DNA of 64,000 nt, taken from NCBI RefSeq assembly GCF_033110965.1, contig NZ_CP137003.1:2418001-2482000 (forward strand), given 5' to 3'. Origin of the DNA: Raineyella sp. LH-20. GTDB lineage: Bacteria > Actinomycetota > Actinomycetes > Propionibacteriales > Propionibacteriaceae. The notes under the pieces are model-generated. The model was not told where the DNA came from, made no database searches, and was given only the letters and a program-made list of their open reading frames with translations. The translations under genes were made by a program, and so were the position numbers. Position 1 is the stretch's first letter; each line of letters begins with the position of its first letter. Below, in pieces: positions 45,815-53,807 of the stretch.

Positions 45815-46696
45815 TCACCGCTCCGCGGTCGCCCAGTAGGCGAGATATGACCGGTGCAGCCAATCGTCCACCCACCGCCGGTCGGGCTCATCGGGGACCG
45901 ACGCGTCCGCGCCGGCCGCCACGAGCCGTGCCTCGGACTCCTCGAGCGCGGCCAGCACCTCCGGCAGCGTCACCTCGCCGTGGCGGACCGCGCGGAGGAA
46001 CGTACGATCCGGCTCCGGCACGGGAAGGGTGATCCGCCCCGTACGCAGCAGTTCGACTCCCTGGACGCCGAGCCGGAGCGCGTGCATCGCGAACTTCGTG
46101 TCATAACCGTGGACGGCGACGAGCTCGGGCCGGTTCGTGTGTGCCCCTGACTCGCCCAGCATCGCCGCCTTCTGGCTCTCGAGGTAGCCGAGGAACCGGG
46201 CCGCCGCGAGTTTCGAGACGAACCGGTGGGCGTTGTCCACCAGTTCAGCGCCGACGCTGTTGCGGAACACGGTCTCCTCGTCCGGGACGAAGAGCGCGAG
46301 CAGCACCGTCGGGTTGCCGGCGAGCGCGAGGCGGCACCATTTCCGGGCCGAATAGACGACGACGTCGAGATCGCCGTGGCCCGAGCGGTTCGCGAGTCCG
46401 CCGGGCCTGTCCCAGGCCGTGTGCCGCTGGTACTGCTCGAACTCGACCTCGGCATCGCTGTCGATCCCGCGCGGGACACGAGCCAGGCCGGTGACGAACG
46501 CGCGGGGCTCCAGGCAGATGCCCATCTCGTCGCGATCGTCCTGGCCGCTGATGGACGTGCCGTGCACACCCGAGCCCACCTGCACGCGCAGGATCAGTCC
46601 TGCCTCGGCGATCGCTCGCGCTTCCTCGGAGGCATGCGGATGGTCGAAGCCGGCCGGCAGTGACCGGCTGCCCAGGATCTCGATCGAGTTCCCCAC
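45815..46696 (-). CDS. Predicted nucleotidyltransferase, YcgL/COG3541-like
   Basis: 293 residues. VGSGVHGTSISGQDDRDEMG holds the pol-beta-type nucleotidyltransferase loop (G-S then D-x-D), followed by LDVVVYSARKWCRLALAGNP and LFVPDEE, GYDTKFAMHALRLG. This arrangement is typical of the YcgL group of predicted nucleotidyltransferases, often found in phage and defence contexts; no substrate is established. GTG 46696 lies 7 bp after TAACGT, a leaderless layout. Confidence 0.75.
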   Translation of the reverse strand: MGNSIEILGSRSLPAGFDHPHASEEARAIAEAGLILRVQVGSGVHGTSISGQDDRDEMGICLEPRAFVTGLARVPRGIDSDAEVEFEQYQRHTAWDRPGGLANRSGHGDLDVVVYSARKWCRLALAGNPTVLLALFVPDEETVFRNSVGAELVDNAHRFVSKLAAARFLGYLESQKAAMLGESGAHTNRPELVAVHGYDTKFAMHALRLGVQGVELLRTGRITLPVPEPDRTFLRAVRHGEVTLPEVLAALEESEARLVAAGADASVPDEPDRRWVDDWLHRSYLAYWATAER

Positions 46697-46755
46697 CCAC
46701 GGAACGTTAGCGCCTCGGGCCGACGGCCGACCGGCCGGACCGACCCGGAAACAAC

Positions 46756-46794
46756 GAATGGCCCGAACCTACGCAACGTAGGTTCGGGCCATTC
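46756..46794 (-). terminator. Hairpin terminator after the initiator tRNA
   Basis: A perfect 18-bp stem (GAATGGCCCGAACCTACG with its complement) and 3-nt loop, followed on the minus strand by GTTGTTT. It is the strongest hairpin in the window. Confidence 0.85.
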
Positions 46795-46817
46795 CGATGT
46801 CCTGGGACATCACATCG

Positions 46818-46891
46818 TGGCGGGGAGAGGATTTGAACCTCTGACCTCTGGGTTATGAGCCCAGCGAGCTACCGAGCTGCTCCACCCCGCG
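46818..46891 (-). tRNA. Initiator tRNA-fMet (anticodon CAT)
   Basis: 74 nt with anticodon CAT. Initiator marks are present: the first acceptor position is a C:C mismatch, and the anticodon stem CTGGG/CCCAG has the three consecutive G:C pairs. T stem AGAGG/CCTCT with loop TTCAAAT. CCA is not encoded. Confidence 0.96.
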
Positions 46892-46907
46892 TCGGCAACG
46901 AAGAGGA

Positions 46908-46936
46908 ACTCTACCCCGGCGTCGGTCGGAAACCAA
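46908..46936 (-). promoter_or_regulatory. Promoter of the initiator tRNA
   Basis: On the minus strand TTGGTT (46936-46931), 17 bp, TAGAGT (46913-46908), 16 bp before the tRNA. Confidence 0.6.
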
Positions 46937-47281
46937 ACCGGCGACGATCATCCTGTGTGTTGGCCCATCCGTGTGTTGGCCGCCCACCCGCGAGGTCCTG
47001 CACTGCCAGCACCTCCTCACCACCTCGGCCAAGGACAGGGCCGGTGGCGGGGAGCACATCTCGCTGCACCGGGTCAGACACATTCGACGACCTCTGCATG
47101 TCGCCCGTGCAGAGGTGTCTGTCATTCAGCACCAACGCACGGGCGAGGTGACGAGCTGAGCGTTTGTGTGTGAGGGAGGGGCTGACGGAGCCTGCGTAGC
47201 AAGGTTTCGCGGCCGACCCGACGTGAGGAACCGCTCCGGGGCACCGGGCCGGGTGAAATCGACAGGAGTGATGTGCGGCCA
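46937..47281. other. Intergenic stretch without a convincing gene
   Basis: Short frames on both strands lack ribosome sites and recognisable domains. ACCTCTGCA (47091-47099) and TGCAGAGGT (47109-47117) form a 9-bp hairpin. GTGTGTTGGCC recurs within 20 bp near 46955-46985. Confidence 0.4.
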
Positions 47282-48451
47282 TCATGGCGTGCCGAGGTCG
47301 ACCGCCAGGATCCGGTCGTCGTCGGCGGCGGGGGTTCCGCGGCCGTCGGTGTTGTTCGTGAGGATCCACAGTCGACCGTCCGGCGCCACCGTGACGTCGC
47401 GGAGTCGGCCGTACGTGCCGCGGTAATGATCGGTGGCCGTGCCGGGGGAGGCCACCGGCACCGTGCGGAGCACCTGTCCGCGCAGATTCGCGATGAAAAG
47501 GGTGTCGCCGGCCCGAGCCAGGCCGCTGGGACTCGCCTGGTCGGTGCGCCACTGCTGCACCGGGTCGCGGAAGCCCCGGTCCGTCCCACCGCGGCCTTCG
47601 ACGACCGGCCAGCCGTAGTTGCCGCCGGGGACGATGACGTTGAGCTCGTCCCAGGTGTTCTGGCCGAACTCGGTGGCGAACATCGTCCCGTCACCGGCCC
47701 ACGCCAGGCCCTGGACGTTGCGATGCCCATAGCTCCAGATCAGCGACCCGGCGAACGGATTGTCCGGCGGCACCGCCCCGTCGGGCGTCATCCGCAGGAT
47801 CTTGCCGCCGAGCGACGTACGGTCCTGGGCCAGGGTGTTCTGCCCGCTGTCGCCGACGCCGGCGTAGAGCATGCCGTCAGGGCCGAAGGCGATCCGCCCA
47901 CCGTTGTGGATCCCTCCGGACGGCAGATGGTCGAGGACGGTCTCCACCGGCCGACCGAGTCCGAGGGACCCGGCTGCGCCGGTGAGGGGGAAGCGTTGGA
48001 TCCGGTTGCCGTGCTGGCCGGTCGAGTAGACGTAGAGGCGTCGCTGCGGGTCGACCGCCAGGCCGAGCAGGCCGCCCTCGCCGCCGTGCACCACTCCGGG
48101 GACGGTGCCGACCTCGCGGTGCGACCCGTCGGCACCGATCTCGAGGATCCGGCCGGTATCGCGTTCGCTGACCAGCGTGACGCCGTCGACGAAGACGATC
48201 GACCAGGGTGCGTCCAGCCCTGAGGTGACGGTCGCCGGTCGTCCGCGGGGGACGAGTGCGCCCGCCTGCCCGGAGGATGGCGACGCGGTGACCTTGGTGG
48301 ACGGCGTCGTCAGGGGTGTGTCGGAGGCCCCTGGCGTACGCGGCGTACAGCCGGCCAACAGGCCGGCGAACAGTGCGACGAGGGCGACGCCCGCGACGGT
48401 GGGCCGGAGCGGGATGCTGGTCGTGACTGCTCGGGTGGATCGAACCGTCAT
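47282..48451 (-). CDS. PQQ-type sugar dehydrogenase (GSDH) lipoprotein
   Basis: 389 residues: a lipoprotein signal (ALVALFAGLLAGCTP, Cys near residue 35), a Ser/Thr/Pro linker, then a six-bladed propeller of the glucose/sorbosone dehydrogenase family: LDAPWSIVFVDG, GGEGGLLGLAVDPQ, HNGGRIAFGPDGMLYAGVGD, IWSYGHRNVQGLAW, GGNYGWPVVEG. Family members oxidise sugars using PQQ at the cell surface, though many homologues have no proven activity. GATACT lies 6 bp before ATG 48451 (leaderless layout). Confidence 0.85.
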   Translation of the reverse strand: MTVRSTRAVTTSIPLRPTVAGVALVALFAGLLAGCTPRTPGASDTPLTTPSTKVTASPSSGQAGALVPRGRPATVTSGLDAPWSIVFVDGVTLVSERDTGRILEIGADGSHREVGTVPGVVHGGEGGLLGLAVDPQRRLYVYSTGQHGNRIQRFPLTGAAGSLGLGRPVETVLDHLPSGGIHNGGRIAFGPDGMLYAGVGDSGQNTLAQDRTSLGGKILRMTPDGAVPPDNPFAGSLIWSYGHRNVQGLAWAGDGTMFATEFGQNTWDELNVIVPGGNYGWPVVEGRGGTDRGFRDPVQQWRTDQASPSGLARAGDTLFIANLRGQVLRTVPVASPGTATDHYRGTYGRLRDVTVAPDGRLWILTNNTDGRGTPAADDDRILAVDLGTP

Positions 48452-48973
48452 GGGTCGAGTATCGGACCGAACGGCGACTGCGCGGGAGGGCCGACGGTCA
48501 GTTCACCCGGGCACTGGACGATCGATGCGTACCAGGAGTGGCTCGTGGGGCAGTTGTCGGCCGCGCTGCCGGCGCGCTGAGCCTGCGCTGAGGAAAGGGG
48601 TGAGCGCCGTACGTCCCGACACGCGCGAGCGCATTGACCGTCTCAGTGAGGGCACCCTAACCTGAAGGGAGGATCTGGGCTGCCGGCGGCGGCACGGATC
48701 ACCTCCAGTTCCTCCGGGATGCGCTTCGCTGCGCTCCATGGGCCCTCGGTGGGGAGGTCGGTGTGACACTCTCGGCGCTTCGGTCCGGTGCGGCGGTGCT
48801 CCCGGACAGTGATCTCACCTCGCGCGGTCCACCGGGCGTCGACGGATCCTGGTCAACGGGGGAATCTCCCCGGCCCTGGCGGAAGGGCGCCTTCCGTGTG
48901 GTCCCAGGGTGTCGTCCGTCGACCGTGACCGGACGGCGATGACATCGCCCGCACCCCCCAGGTTGGAACCGCC
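48452..48973. other. Intergenic stretch without a convincing gene
   Basis: 522 bp between divergent genes. A minus-strand frame at 48503-48769 is Arg/Pro-rich without a domain or ribosome site. The promoter of the secreted-protein gene should lie in its right part, but I see no clear boxes. Confidence 0.4.
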
Positions 48974-49429
48974 ATGTCCAAGAAACTCATCAAGCTCGTC
49001 ATTGCGACCGTCGCCGCGCTCGTCGCGGTCCTCGGCTTCGCCGCGACCTCGGCCTATGCGGCCGAGCACTACGTCAAGGGCCCCACAGTCACCGTCAGCG
49101 GCAACAGCCTCGTCGTCTCCTGGAAGGCCGCCGGCCTGGGGAACACGGTGGAAACCGCCGACTTCGCCCTCACCGGCACGGTGACCGCGACCGCTCAGTG
49201 CTTCACCAAGAGCGGCAACCCCGTGAACGGTGTCCCCAAGACCGACACGACGACCGTCAACACCACCGGGACCTTCCCGGTCCGCAACGGTCAGGTGACC
49301 GGCTCCTTCACCGTGTCGCCGTTGACCACCCTCACCTGCACCGGCAAGCAGGAGGTACGCATCCTCAGTGTGGCGTACGACCTGACCCTGACCGGTGACT
49401 CCCTGCCACCCGTCCATCTGAGCAACTGA
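48974..49429 (+). CDS. Small secreted protein of unknown function
   Basis: 151 residues with a Sec signal peptide (LVIATVAALVAVLGFAATSA, cleavage near AYA-AEH) and a mature part rich in Thr, Val and Ser in alternating beta pattern (VTVSGNSLVVSWKAAGLG, VTGSFTVSPLTTLTCTG). Two cysteines (TAQCFTK, LTCTGK) could form a disulphide. It looks like a single beta-sandwich domain. I do not recognise the family. A strong bidirectional hairpin separates it from the VWA gene. Confidence 0.65.
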   Translation: MSKKLIKLVIATVAALVAVLGFAATSAYAAEHYVKGPTVTVSGNSLVVSWKAAGLGNTVETADFALTGTVTATAQCFTKSGNPVNGVPKTDTTTVNTTGTFPVRNGQVTGSFTVSPLTTLTCTGKQEVRILSVAYDLTLTGDSLPPVHLSN

Positions 49430-49477
49430 CCCCCCCGATGACCCGCTCGACCGAGCGGGAACAGCAGGCTGGGCACG

Positions 49478-49510
49478 ACGCCGGCCGCGGGAAGCCCTCG
49501 CGGCCGGCGT
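49478..49510. terminator. Bidirectional hairpin between convergent genes
   Basis: ACGCCGGCCGCG pairs with CGCGGCCGGCGT (12 bp, 9-nt loop), directly at the VWA stop. A second smaller hairpin (CCCGCTC/GAGCGGG) lies at 49442-49459. Confidence 0.75.
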
Positions 49511-51133
49511 TCAGTCCGTCCCAATCAACTGCAGCATCCGGCTGCGATCGGTGGCGTACGTCAGGGTGAGGTCACGCAGATCGATCGCCTCGCCGTCGTA
49601 CAGCGTCCCACTGGCACGATCGGTGCCGGCCGTCGCGGTGAGTGAGACACCCCGCTGCCCGTCCTTGCGTCTTTCCGGCAGCAGTGTCACTGAGGCAGCG
49701 CCGTCAAGGAGTGCGAGGGCCATCCGGCGGCCGCCGAGGCGGTGCTGGTCGAGGATGTCACCCGCCTGGCGGACGGTGAGCACGCCGGTCAGCCGGGGGC
49801 GGGTCGCCCACCACCCGGCCCAGGCACCGGCAGCGAGCAGGACCAGGAGGAGCGCCACACCCGCCAACTGTGTGACCCGGCTGTGAGTGAGGGCTGCCCA
49901 GCGGGTGCCGGCGCCGGGCACAACGGTCAGAGACGCCGGGTCGGCGGCGAGCGTCGGGGCCCAGGACATCCCCAGATCGCCGGTGATCACGGCCTGCCAG
50001 GGGCTGGTCACCGTGCCGCTCAGCTGCAGCGGCACGGAGGTCCCCGGTGCGGCAGAGGTGGTGACCTGCACCTCGGTGCTGACGGTCGCCCCGGCGGGGA
50101 TGTCCACCGATTCGGCGGCCCCGGTGACGGTCACGGCCGAGGCGGGGTCCGCGGCCAAGGCCAGCCCGGTGATCTGCAGCGGGATGACCGGATCGGTGTT
50201 GTGCAGGGTGATCGTCACGCCGTGCGGCGCGGCGTCGCTGGTGACCCGGAGCGGCTGCTCGAGGACGGCCCGGACCGGGTCGGCGAGGTGGCCCTGCAAT
50301 CGGCCGGATGCGGCCGCCTTCATCACGTCGGTGGACACCTGCGGCAGGTAGGTGCCCAAACGGGCCGAGGGCACGTCGGTGACGTTGCTGAACACCTGCC
50401 GGAGGACGGTCGCATCGGTGTTGGAGGTCAGTGCGATGGCCAACGGGGCGATGTCGTGGCGCTGCTGCAGGGCGCTCGCCCGCTGCTTGAGCGCCGCCCA
50501 CCCGGGGGTGTCGGCGGTGGCGTACGCGGACCCGGGGGAGGTGTCGATCCTGCCGTCGGTAAACAGCAGCACGGCGCCCTGTTGGCGCAGGTCGCCCCGC
50601 TCCATCAGGTCGACTGCCGAGCCGAGTGCGGCGCCGATGTCGGTGGCGGTGCCCGACGGTGTCGCCGGCAGCGACGACACGATCGTCTGTGGATCGGCAC
50701 CGATCGGGGTCAACCCGCGCCGCACCTGCGGAGCGGAGTCGAAGGTGATCACCGCCAGACGGTCATCCGGCGCCAGGGAGCCGACCATGTCGACGAGGCC
50801 GGACCGTACGAGCTGGTAGCGGCCCTGGTCGATCATCGAACTCGACGTGTCGACGATGACGACGTAGTCCGCCGGCTCCTGGGTGATCGACAGCGCCGAC
50901 AGCACGTCGGGCAGCGCAGCCTGCTGTGGTGGCGTGGCCGATGGCGGCGCGGCGGCGGCCGGCGGGATCACGGGAGCGACGGACGTCAGCAGCAGGGAAC
51001 CCAGCAGGGCGGCGCCGACCACGGCCGGGCCGAGCACGGTGGGCCTGAGTACGGGGCGCCTGAGTACGGCGGTAGCGAGCAGGCGGATCATCCGTCGCTC
51101 GGCGTCCTGGCGCCGCCCGCTGTGCTGCGTCAT
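49511..51133 (-). CDS. Membrane-anchored VWA-domain protein
   Basis: 540 residues. A basic N-terminus and hydrophobic segment (VVGAALLGSLLLTSVAPVI) lead to an extracytoplasmic von Willebrand A domain with the full MIDAS motif VIVDTSSSM, then GTATDIG and LLFTDGRID. A beta-rich region of about 150 residues follows, then a membrane helix (GVALLLVLLAAGAWAGWWA) and a cytoplasmic tail of about 90 residues. It is divergent from the Tad pilus operon and may be an adhesin or assembly factor of that system; VWA proteins do occur in tad loci. AGGGGG precedes ATG 51133. Confidence 0.78.
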   Translation of the reverse strand: MTQHSGRRQDAERRMIRLLATAVLRRPVLRPTVLGPAVVGAALLGSLLLTSVAPVIPPAAAAPPSATPPQQAALPDVLSALSITQEPADYVVIVDTSSSMIDQGRYQLVRSGLVDMVGSLAPDDRLAVITFDSAPQVRRGLTPIGADPQTIVSSLPATPSGTATDIGAALGSAVDLMERGDLRQQGAVLLFTDGRIDTSPGSAYATADTPGWAALKQRASALQQRHDIAPLAIALTSNTDATVLRQVFSNVTDVPSARLGTYLPQVSTDVMKAAASGRLQGHLADPVRAVLEQPLRVTSDAAPHGVTITLHNTDPVIPLQITGLALAADPASAVTVTGAAESVDIPAGATVSTEVQVTTSAAPGTSVPLQLSGTVTSPWQAVITGDLGMSWAPTLAADPASLTVVPGAGTRWAALTHSRVTQLAGVALLLVLLAAGAWAGWWATRPRLTGVLTVRQAGDILDQHRLGGRRMALALLDGAASVTLLPERRKDGQRGVSLTATAGTDRASGTLYDGEAIDLRDLTLTYATDRSRMLQLIGTD

Positions 51134-51204
51134 GTCCGTCCCCCTGCCCCATTGTTGGCGGCAGGCTAGCAGTCGGTGCGCGGCGCCGACAGGTCCACCA
51201 ATCT

Positions 51205-51302
51205 TGTGATGAGCTGTGAGAAGACGCCGGAAACCTGTGATTCAAGCGGGAACCTGTGATTTTTCAAAGACGGTTGACGGGTGCCTGTGATTCACGTCAA
51301 TC
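51205..51302 (+). promoter_or_regulatory. Pilin operon promoter region with TGTGA repeats
   Basis: TGTGA occurs at 51205, 51215, 51236, 51255 and 51286, three of them within CCTGTGATT. TTGACG (51274-51279) and TCAATC (51297-51302), 17 bp apart, are candidate promoter boxes for the pilin gene; the last repeat lies between them. Confidence 0.45.
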
Positions 51303-51379
51303 TTTCCTCGACCCCCTATTCGGGGGGGAGCTGTAAATGGGGGGTCGTTCTCGACCCGGAACAGACAAAGGGGACAGCT

Positions 51380-51574
51380 ATGACCAAGTTCGCTGCATTC
51401 GTCAGTACTACCCTGTTCATGCTGAACAGCCGCCTCGAGAACAAGGACAAGGGCGCCACGATGGTCGAGTACGGCCTGCTGGTGGCCCTGATTGCGATCG
51501 CTGCGATTGTCGGAGTCACGGCGGTCGGGACCGACTTGTTGGCCTTGTTCAACAGCGTCGCCGCGAAACTCTGA
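51380..51574 (+). CDS. flp: Flp-family type IVb pilin
   Basis: 64 residues with the class IVb prepilin signature: a hydrophilic leader (NSRLENKDKG), cleavage after Gly and the E5-Y6 pair in ATMVEYGLLVALIAIAAIVG, followed by the hydrophobic assembly helix. It is the major subunit of the Flp/Tad fibre. The leader is cleaved by the A24 peptidase encoded at the end of the operon. AAAGGGG precedes ATG 51380. Confidence 0.92.
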   Translation: MTKFAAFVSTTLFMLNSRLENKDKGATMVEYGLLVALIAIAAIVGVTAVGTDLLALFNSVAAKL

Positions 51575-51642
51575 ATCCGGTCGAACATCCCAGGGCGGGT
51601 GGCCTCGCCGCCCTTCCTTCGAATTGCGTCACTGCAGGGGGG

Positions 51643-52017
51643 ATGATGCGGCAAGCGGATCGCGGGGCCGAGATGGTGGAATTCGCTCTCCTCCTGCCCG
51701 TGCTGATGGCGTTGGTGTTGGGCATCATCGAGTTCGGATTCGCCCTCTTCGCCCAGGCATCGCTGGCGGGGGCGGCGCGTGAGGCGGCCAGAGAAATGGC
51801 TATCCACAACGACGCCGCCCAAGCACGAACGGCGGCAGTGAACGCGGCTGCACCCGCGGTGACCCTGCCTGCCGGTGAGGTGGGCATCACGGCGGACTGT
51901 CCCTCGGCGGCCGGCCAGGTCGTGGTGGCGATCGACCACCCGTACGTCGGGCTGACCGGCTGGCTACCCGCCGGGATCGTCCTTCATGGCCGTGGGGTGA
52001 TGCGATGCGGTGGCTGA
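51643..52017 (+). CDS. TadE-like pseudopilin
   Basis: 124 residues; RGAEMVEFALLLPVLMALVLG is the TadE hydrophobic segment with the E-x2-E-F motif, followed by FALFAQASLAGAAREAARE. One Cys pair occurs late (ADCPS, MRCGG). It is a minor pilin-like component of Tad pili. GGGGGG lies right before tandem ATGs at 51643 and 51646, so either may be used. The end overlaps the next gene by 13 nt. Confidence 0.85.
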   Translation: MMRQADRGAEMVEFALLLPVLMALVLGIIEFGFALFAQASLAGAAREAAREMAIHNDAAQARTAAVNAAAPAVTLPAGEVGITADCPSAAGQVVVAIDHPYVGLTGWLPAGIVLHGRGVMRCGG

Positions 52018-53060
52018 GCCGCGGGCCGGCGACCGATCGCTCGATACCGGACCGCTCGACGCCCGATCGTGGTGCCACCGCCGTCTTCGTGGCCATCTGC
52101 ATGGTGGTCCTCGTCGGCTTCACGGCGCTCGCGGTGGATGTCGGGGCGATGTGGAGCGACAAGCAGCAGTTGCAGAACGGTGCCGACGCCGGTGCGCTGG
52201 CCATCGCCCAGTCGTGTGCAGGCGGGGACTGCAATTCTCCGGTGAGCGCGGCCGGACAGGCCGCGAGCTATGCCGGATCCAACAAGCTCGACGCGAACGC
52301 CGCCGGCGTGGTGACGGATCTGAACACCGCCGCCCACTACGTCACGGTCCGCGACTCCAGCACCCGCCGGCTCTGGTTCGCGCCCGTCATCGGGATCGAC
52401 ACCGCCGACATCGCGGCGACTGCGACCGCGCGGTGGGAGAACACCTCGGGCGGCAACTTCCTGCCACTCGCGTTCTCGCTGTGCGCGTTCTATGCCCAGA
52501 CCGGCGCCGTCGTCGGGGATCCGATCCCGAGCGGCACCGAGATGACTCTTCTGCTCAAGTCCAAGAAGGACCAGAGCGCCGCCATCACCGCGGAGAACGT
52601 GGACGGCCAATGCCTGCCCAATACGTCGGCGGCGCACAACGAGGTTTCCGGCGGATTCGGCTGGCTTCAGCCCGACGGGGGTGCTGGGACGTGTCTGCGC
52701 TCGGTGAAGGTCGGCGACTGGGTCGCCTCGAAGCCCGGCGGATCGGTTCCCTGCTCGATCGGCGACACCTTGCAGGGGAAGACCGTGGAGATCCCGATCT
52801 TCAACGATTGCCGTCGCGACGCCAAAGGAAATTGCCTGAGTGGCAACAATGCCGCCTACCTCGTCTACGCCATCGCCGGTTTCGAGGTGACCGGCTATTG
52901 CTTCAGCCCGCGTACCGACGAATGGAATGCTCCGGTCTGCAATGACAGCAATCCCTGGATCAGTGGTCGATTCGTGACCTTCACCTCGCCCGACTCATCG
53001 TCCCCTTCTGATCCCGGTGCCCCCGACCTGGGCGCGAACCAGGTCGCTCTCATCAACTAG
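52005..53060 (+). CDS. TadG-like protein with N-terminal Tad membrane domain
   Basis: 351 residues. The N-terminal RGATAVFVAICMVVLVGFTALAVDVGAMW is the Tad (putative Flp-pilus assembly TadG) helix followed by DKQQLQNGADAGALAIAQ. The extracytoplasmic part has eight or more cysteines (SCAGGDC, CAFYAQ, DGQCLP, CLRSVK, PCSIGD, DCRRD, NCLSG, YCFSP, VCND), probably disulphide-linked. It sits in the membrane with most of its mass outside and may connect the pilus to the wall. Confidence 0.82.
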   Translation: MRWLSRGPATDRSIPDRSTPDRGATAVFVAICMVVLVGFTALAVDVGAMWSDKQQLQNGADAGALAIAQSCAGGDCNSPVSAAGQAASYAGSNKLDANAAGVVTDLNTAAHYVTVRDSSTRRLWFAPVIGIDTADIAATATARWENTSGGNFLPLAFSLCAFYAQTGAVVGDPIPSGTEMTLLLKSKKDQSAAITAENVDGQCLPNTSAAHNEVSGGFGWLQPDGGAGTCLRSVKVGDWVASKPGGSVPCSIGDTLQGKTVEIPIFNDCRRDAKGNCLSGNNAAYLVYAIAGFEVTGYCFSPRTDEWNAPVCNDSNPWISGRFVTFTSPDSSSPSDPGAPDLGANQVALIN

Positions 53061-53078
53061 GAACCCAGAGACCCGAGC

Positions 53079-53807
53079 ATGCACACACGCCGCATCGTCG
53101 CCGCCATCGTCGCGGGAGTCCTGACGATCCTTGCCGCCGCCGTCCTCATCCTCTACGTCGGTGGCGCGGACCGCCGCGCCACCCGGGCCCTGGAGCCGCA
53201 GTCGGTCCTGGTCGTGGTCGCCCCGGTCGCCAGGGGCACCGCGGCCGATGCGCTGGGCAGCGCCGTCCAGGAGAAGCAGCTGCCCGGGTCGGCCAAGGCA
53301 GAGGACGCGGTCGCCAGCGTGGCGGACCTCGGGAAGAGGATCGCGGCGGTGGACCTGGTCCCTGGCGAGCAGGTGTTGGCCTCGCGTTTCGTCGACCCGG
53401 CCGCCCTGGAGTCGGCCACGGTCCCGGACGGTCTGCAGGAGGTCAGCGTCCTGCTGACCTCCGAACAGGCGTACGGTGGCCGGCCGGCCCCGGGGGACCG
53501 GGTCGGGGTCTTCCTGTCGTCGAACGACACCCCCAAGCCCACCCGGCTCGCCCTCGGCAACACTCTCGTCACCCGGGTGCAGGGCGGTGTCCAGTCCTCG
53601 GCGAAGACGGCGGCGGGGACCGCGGCGGCCGTGCAGCCGAGCTCCGCGCCCGAGGTCAAGGTGATGGTGACCCTGGCGGTGAGCACCCACGACGCTGAAA
53701 AGGTGGTCTGGGCGGCCGAGCACGGCAGCATCTGGTTGTCCCTGCAGAACAAGGCCACCGACACCACCGGATCGAGCACCGTCACCTCGGAGAACTTCAG
53801 CAAATGA
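53079..53807 (+). CDS. cpaB: Flp pilus assembly protein CpaB/RcpC
   Basis: 242 residues: one N-terminal membrane helix (IVAAIVAGVLTILAAAVLIL) and an SAF-like beta-clip domain (VLVVVAPVARGTAADALG, LVPGEQVLASRFVDP), then the RcpC/CpaB domain with RPAPGDRVGVFLSS. In monoderm bacteria no outer-membrane secretin exists, so its job may be positional in the envelope. The stop overlaps the next start (ATGA). Confidence 0.88.
   Translation: MHTRRIVAAIVAGVLTILAAAVLILYVGGADRRATRALEPQSVLVVVAPVARGTAADALGSAVQEKQLPGSAKAEDAVASVADLGKRIAAVDLVPGEQVLASRFVDPAALESATVPDGLQEVSVLLTSEQAYGGRPAPGDRVGVFLSSNDTPKPTRLALGNTLVTRVQGGVQSSAKTAAGTAAAVQPSSAPEVKVMVTLAVSTHDAEKVVWAAEHGSIWLSLQNKATDTTGSSTVTSENFSK

Noticed and set aside
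46853-47552. Several overlapping frames near the initiator tRNA
   Set aside because: They overlap the tRNA or the dehydrogenase gene and lack ribosome sites.
48503-48769. Minus-strand 88-codon frame
   Set aside because: Arg/Pro-rich with no domain, no ribosome site and no neighbour logic.
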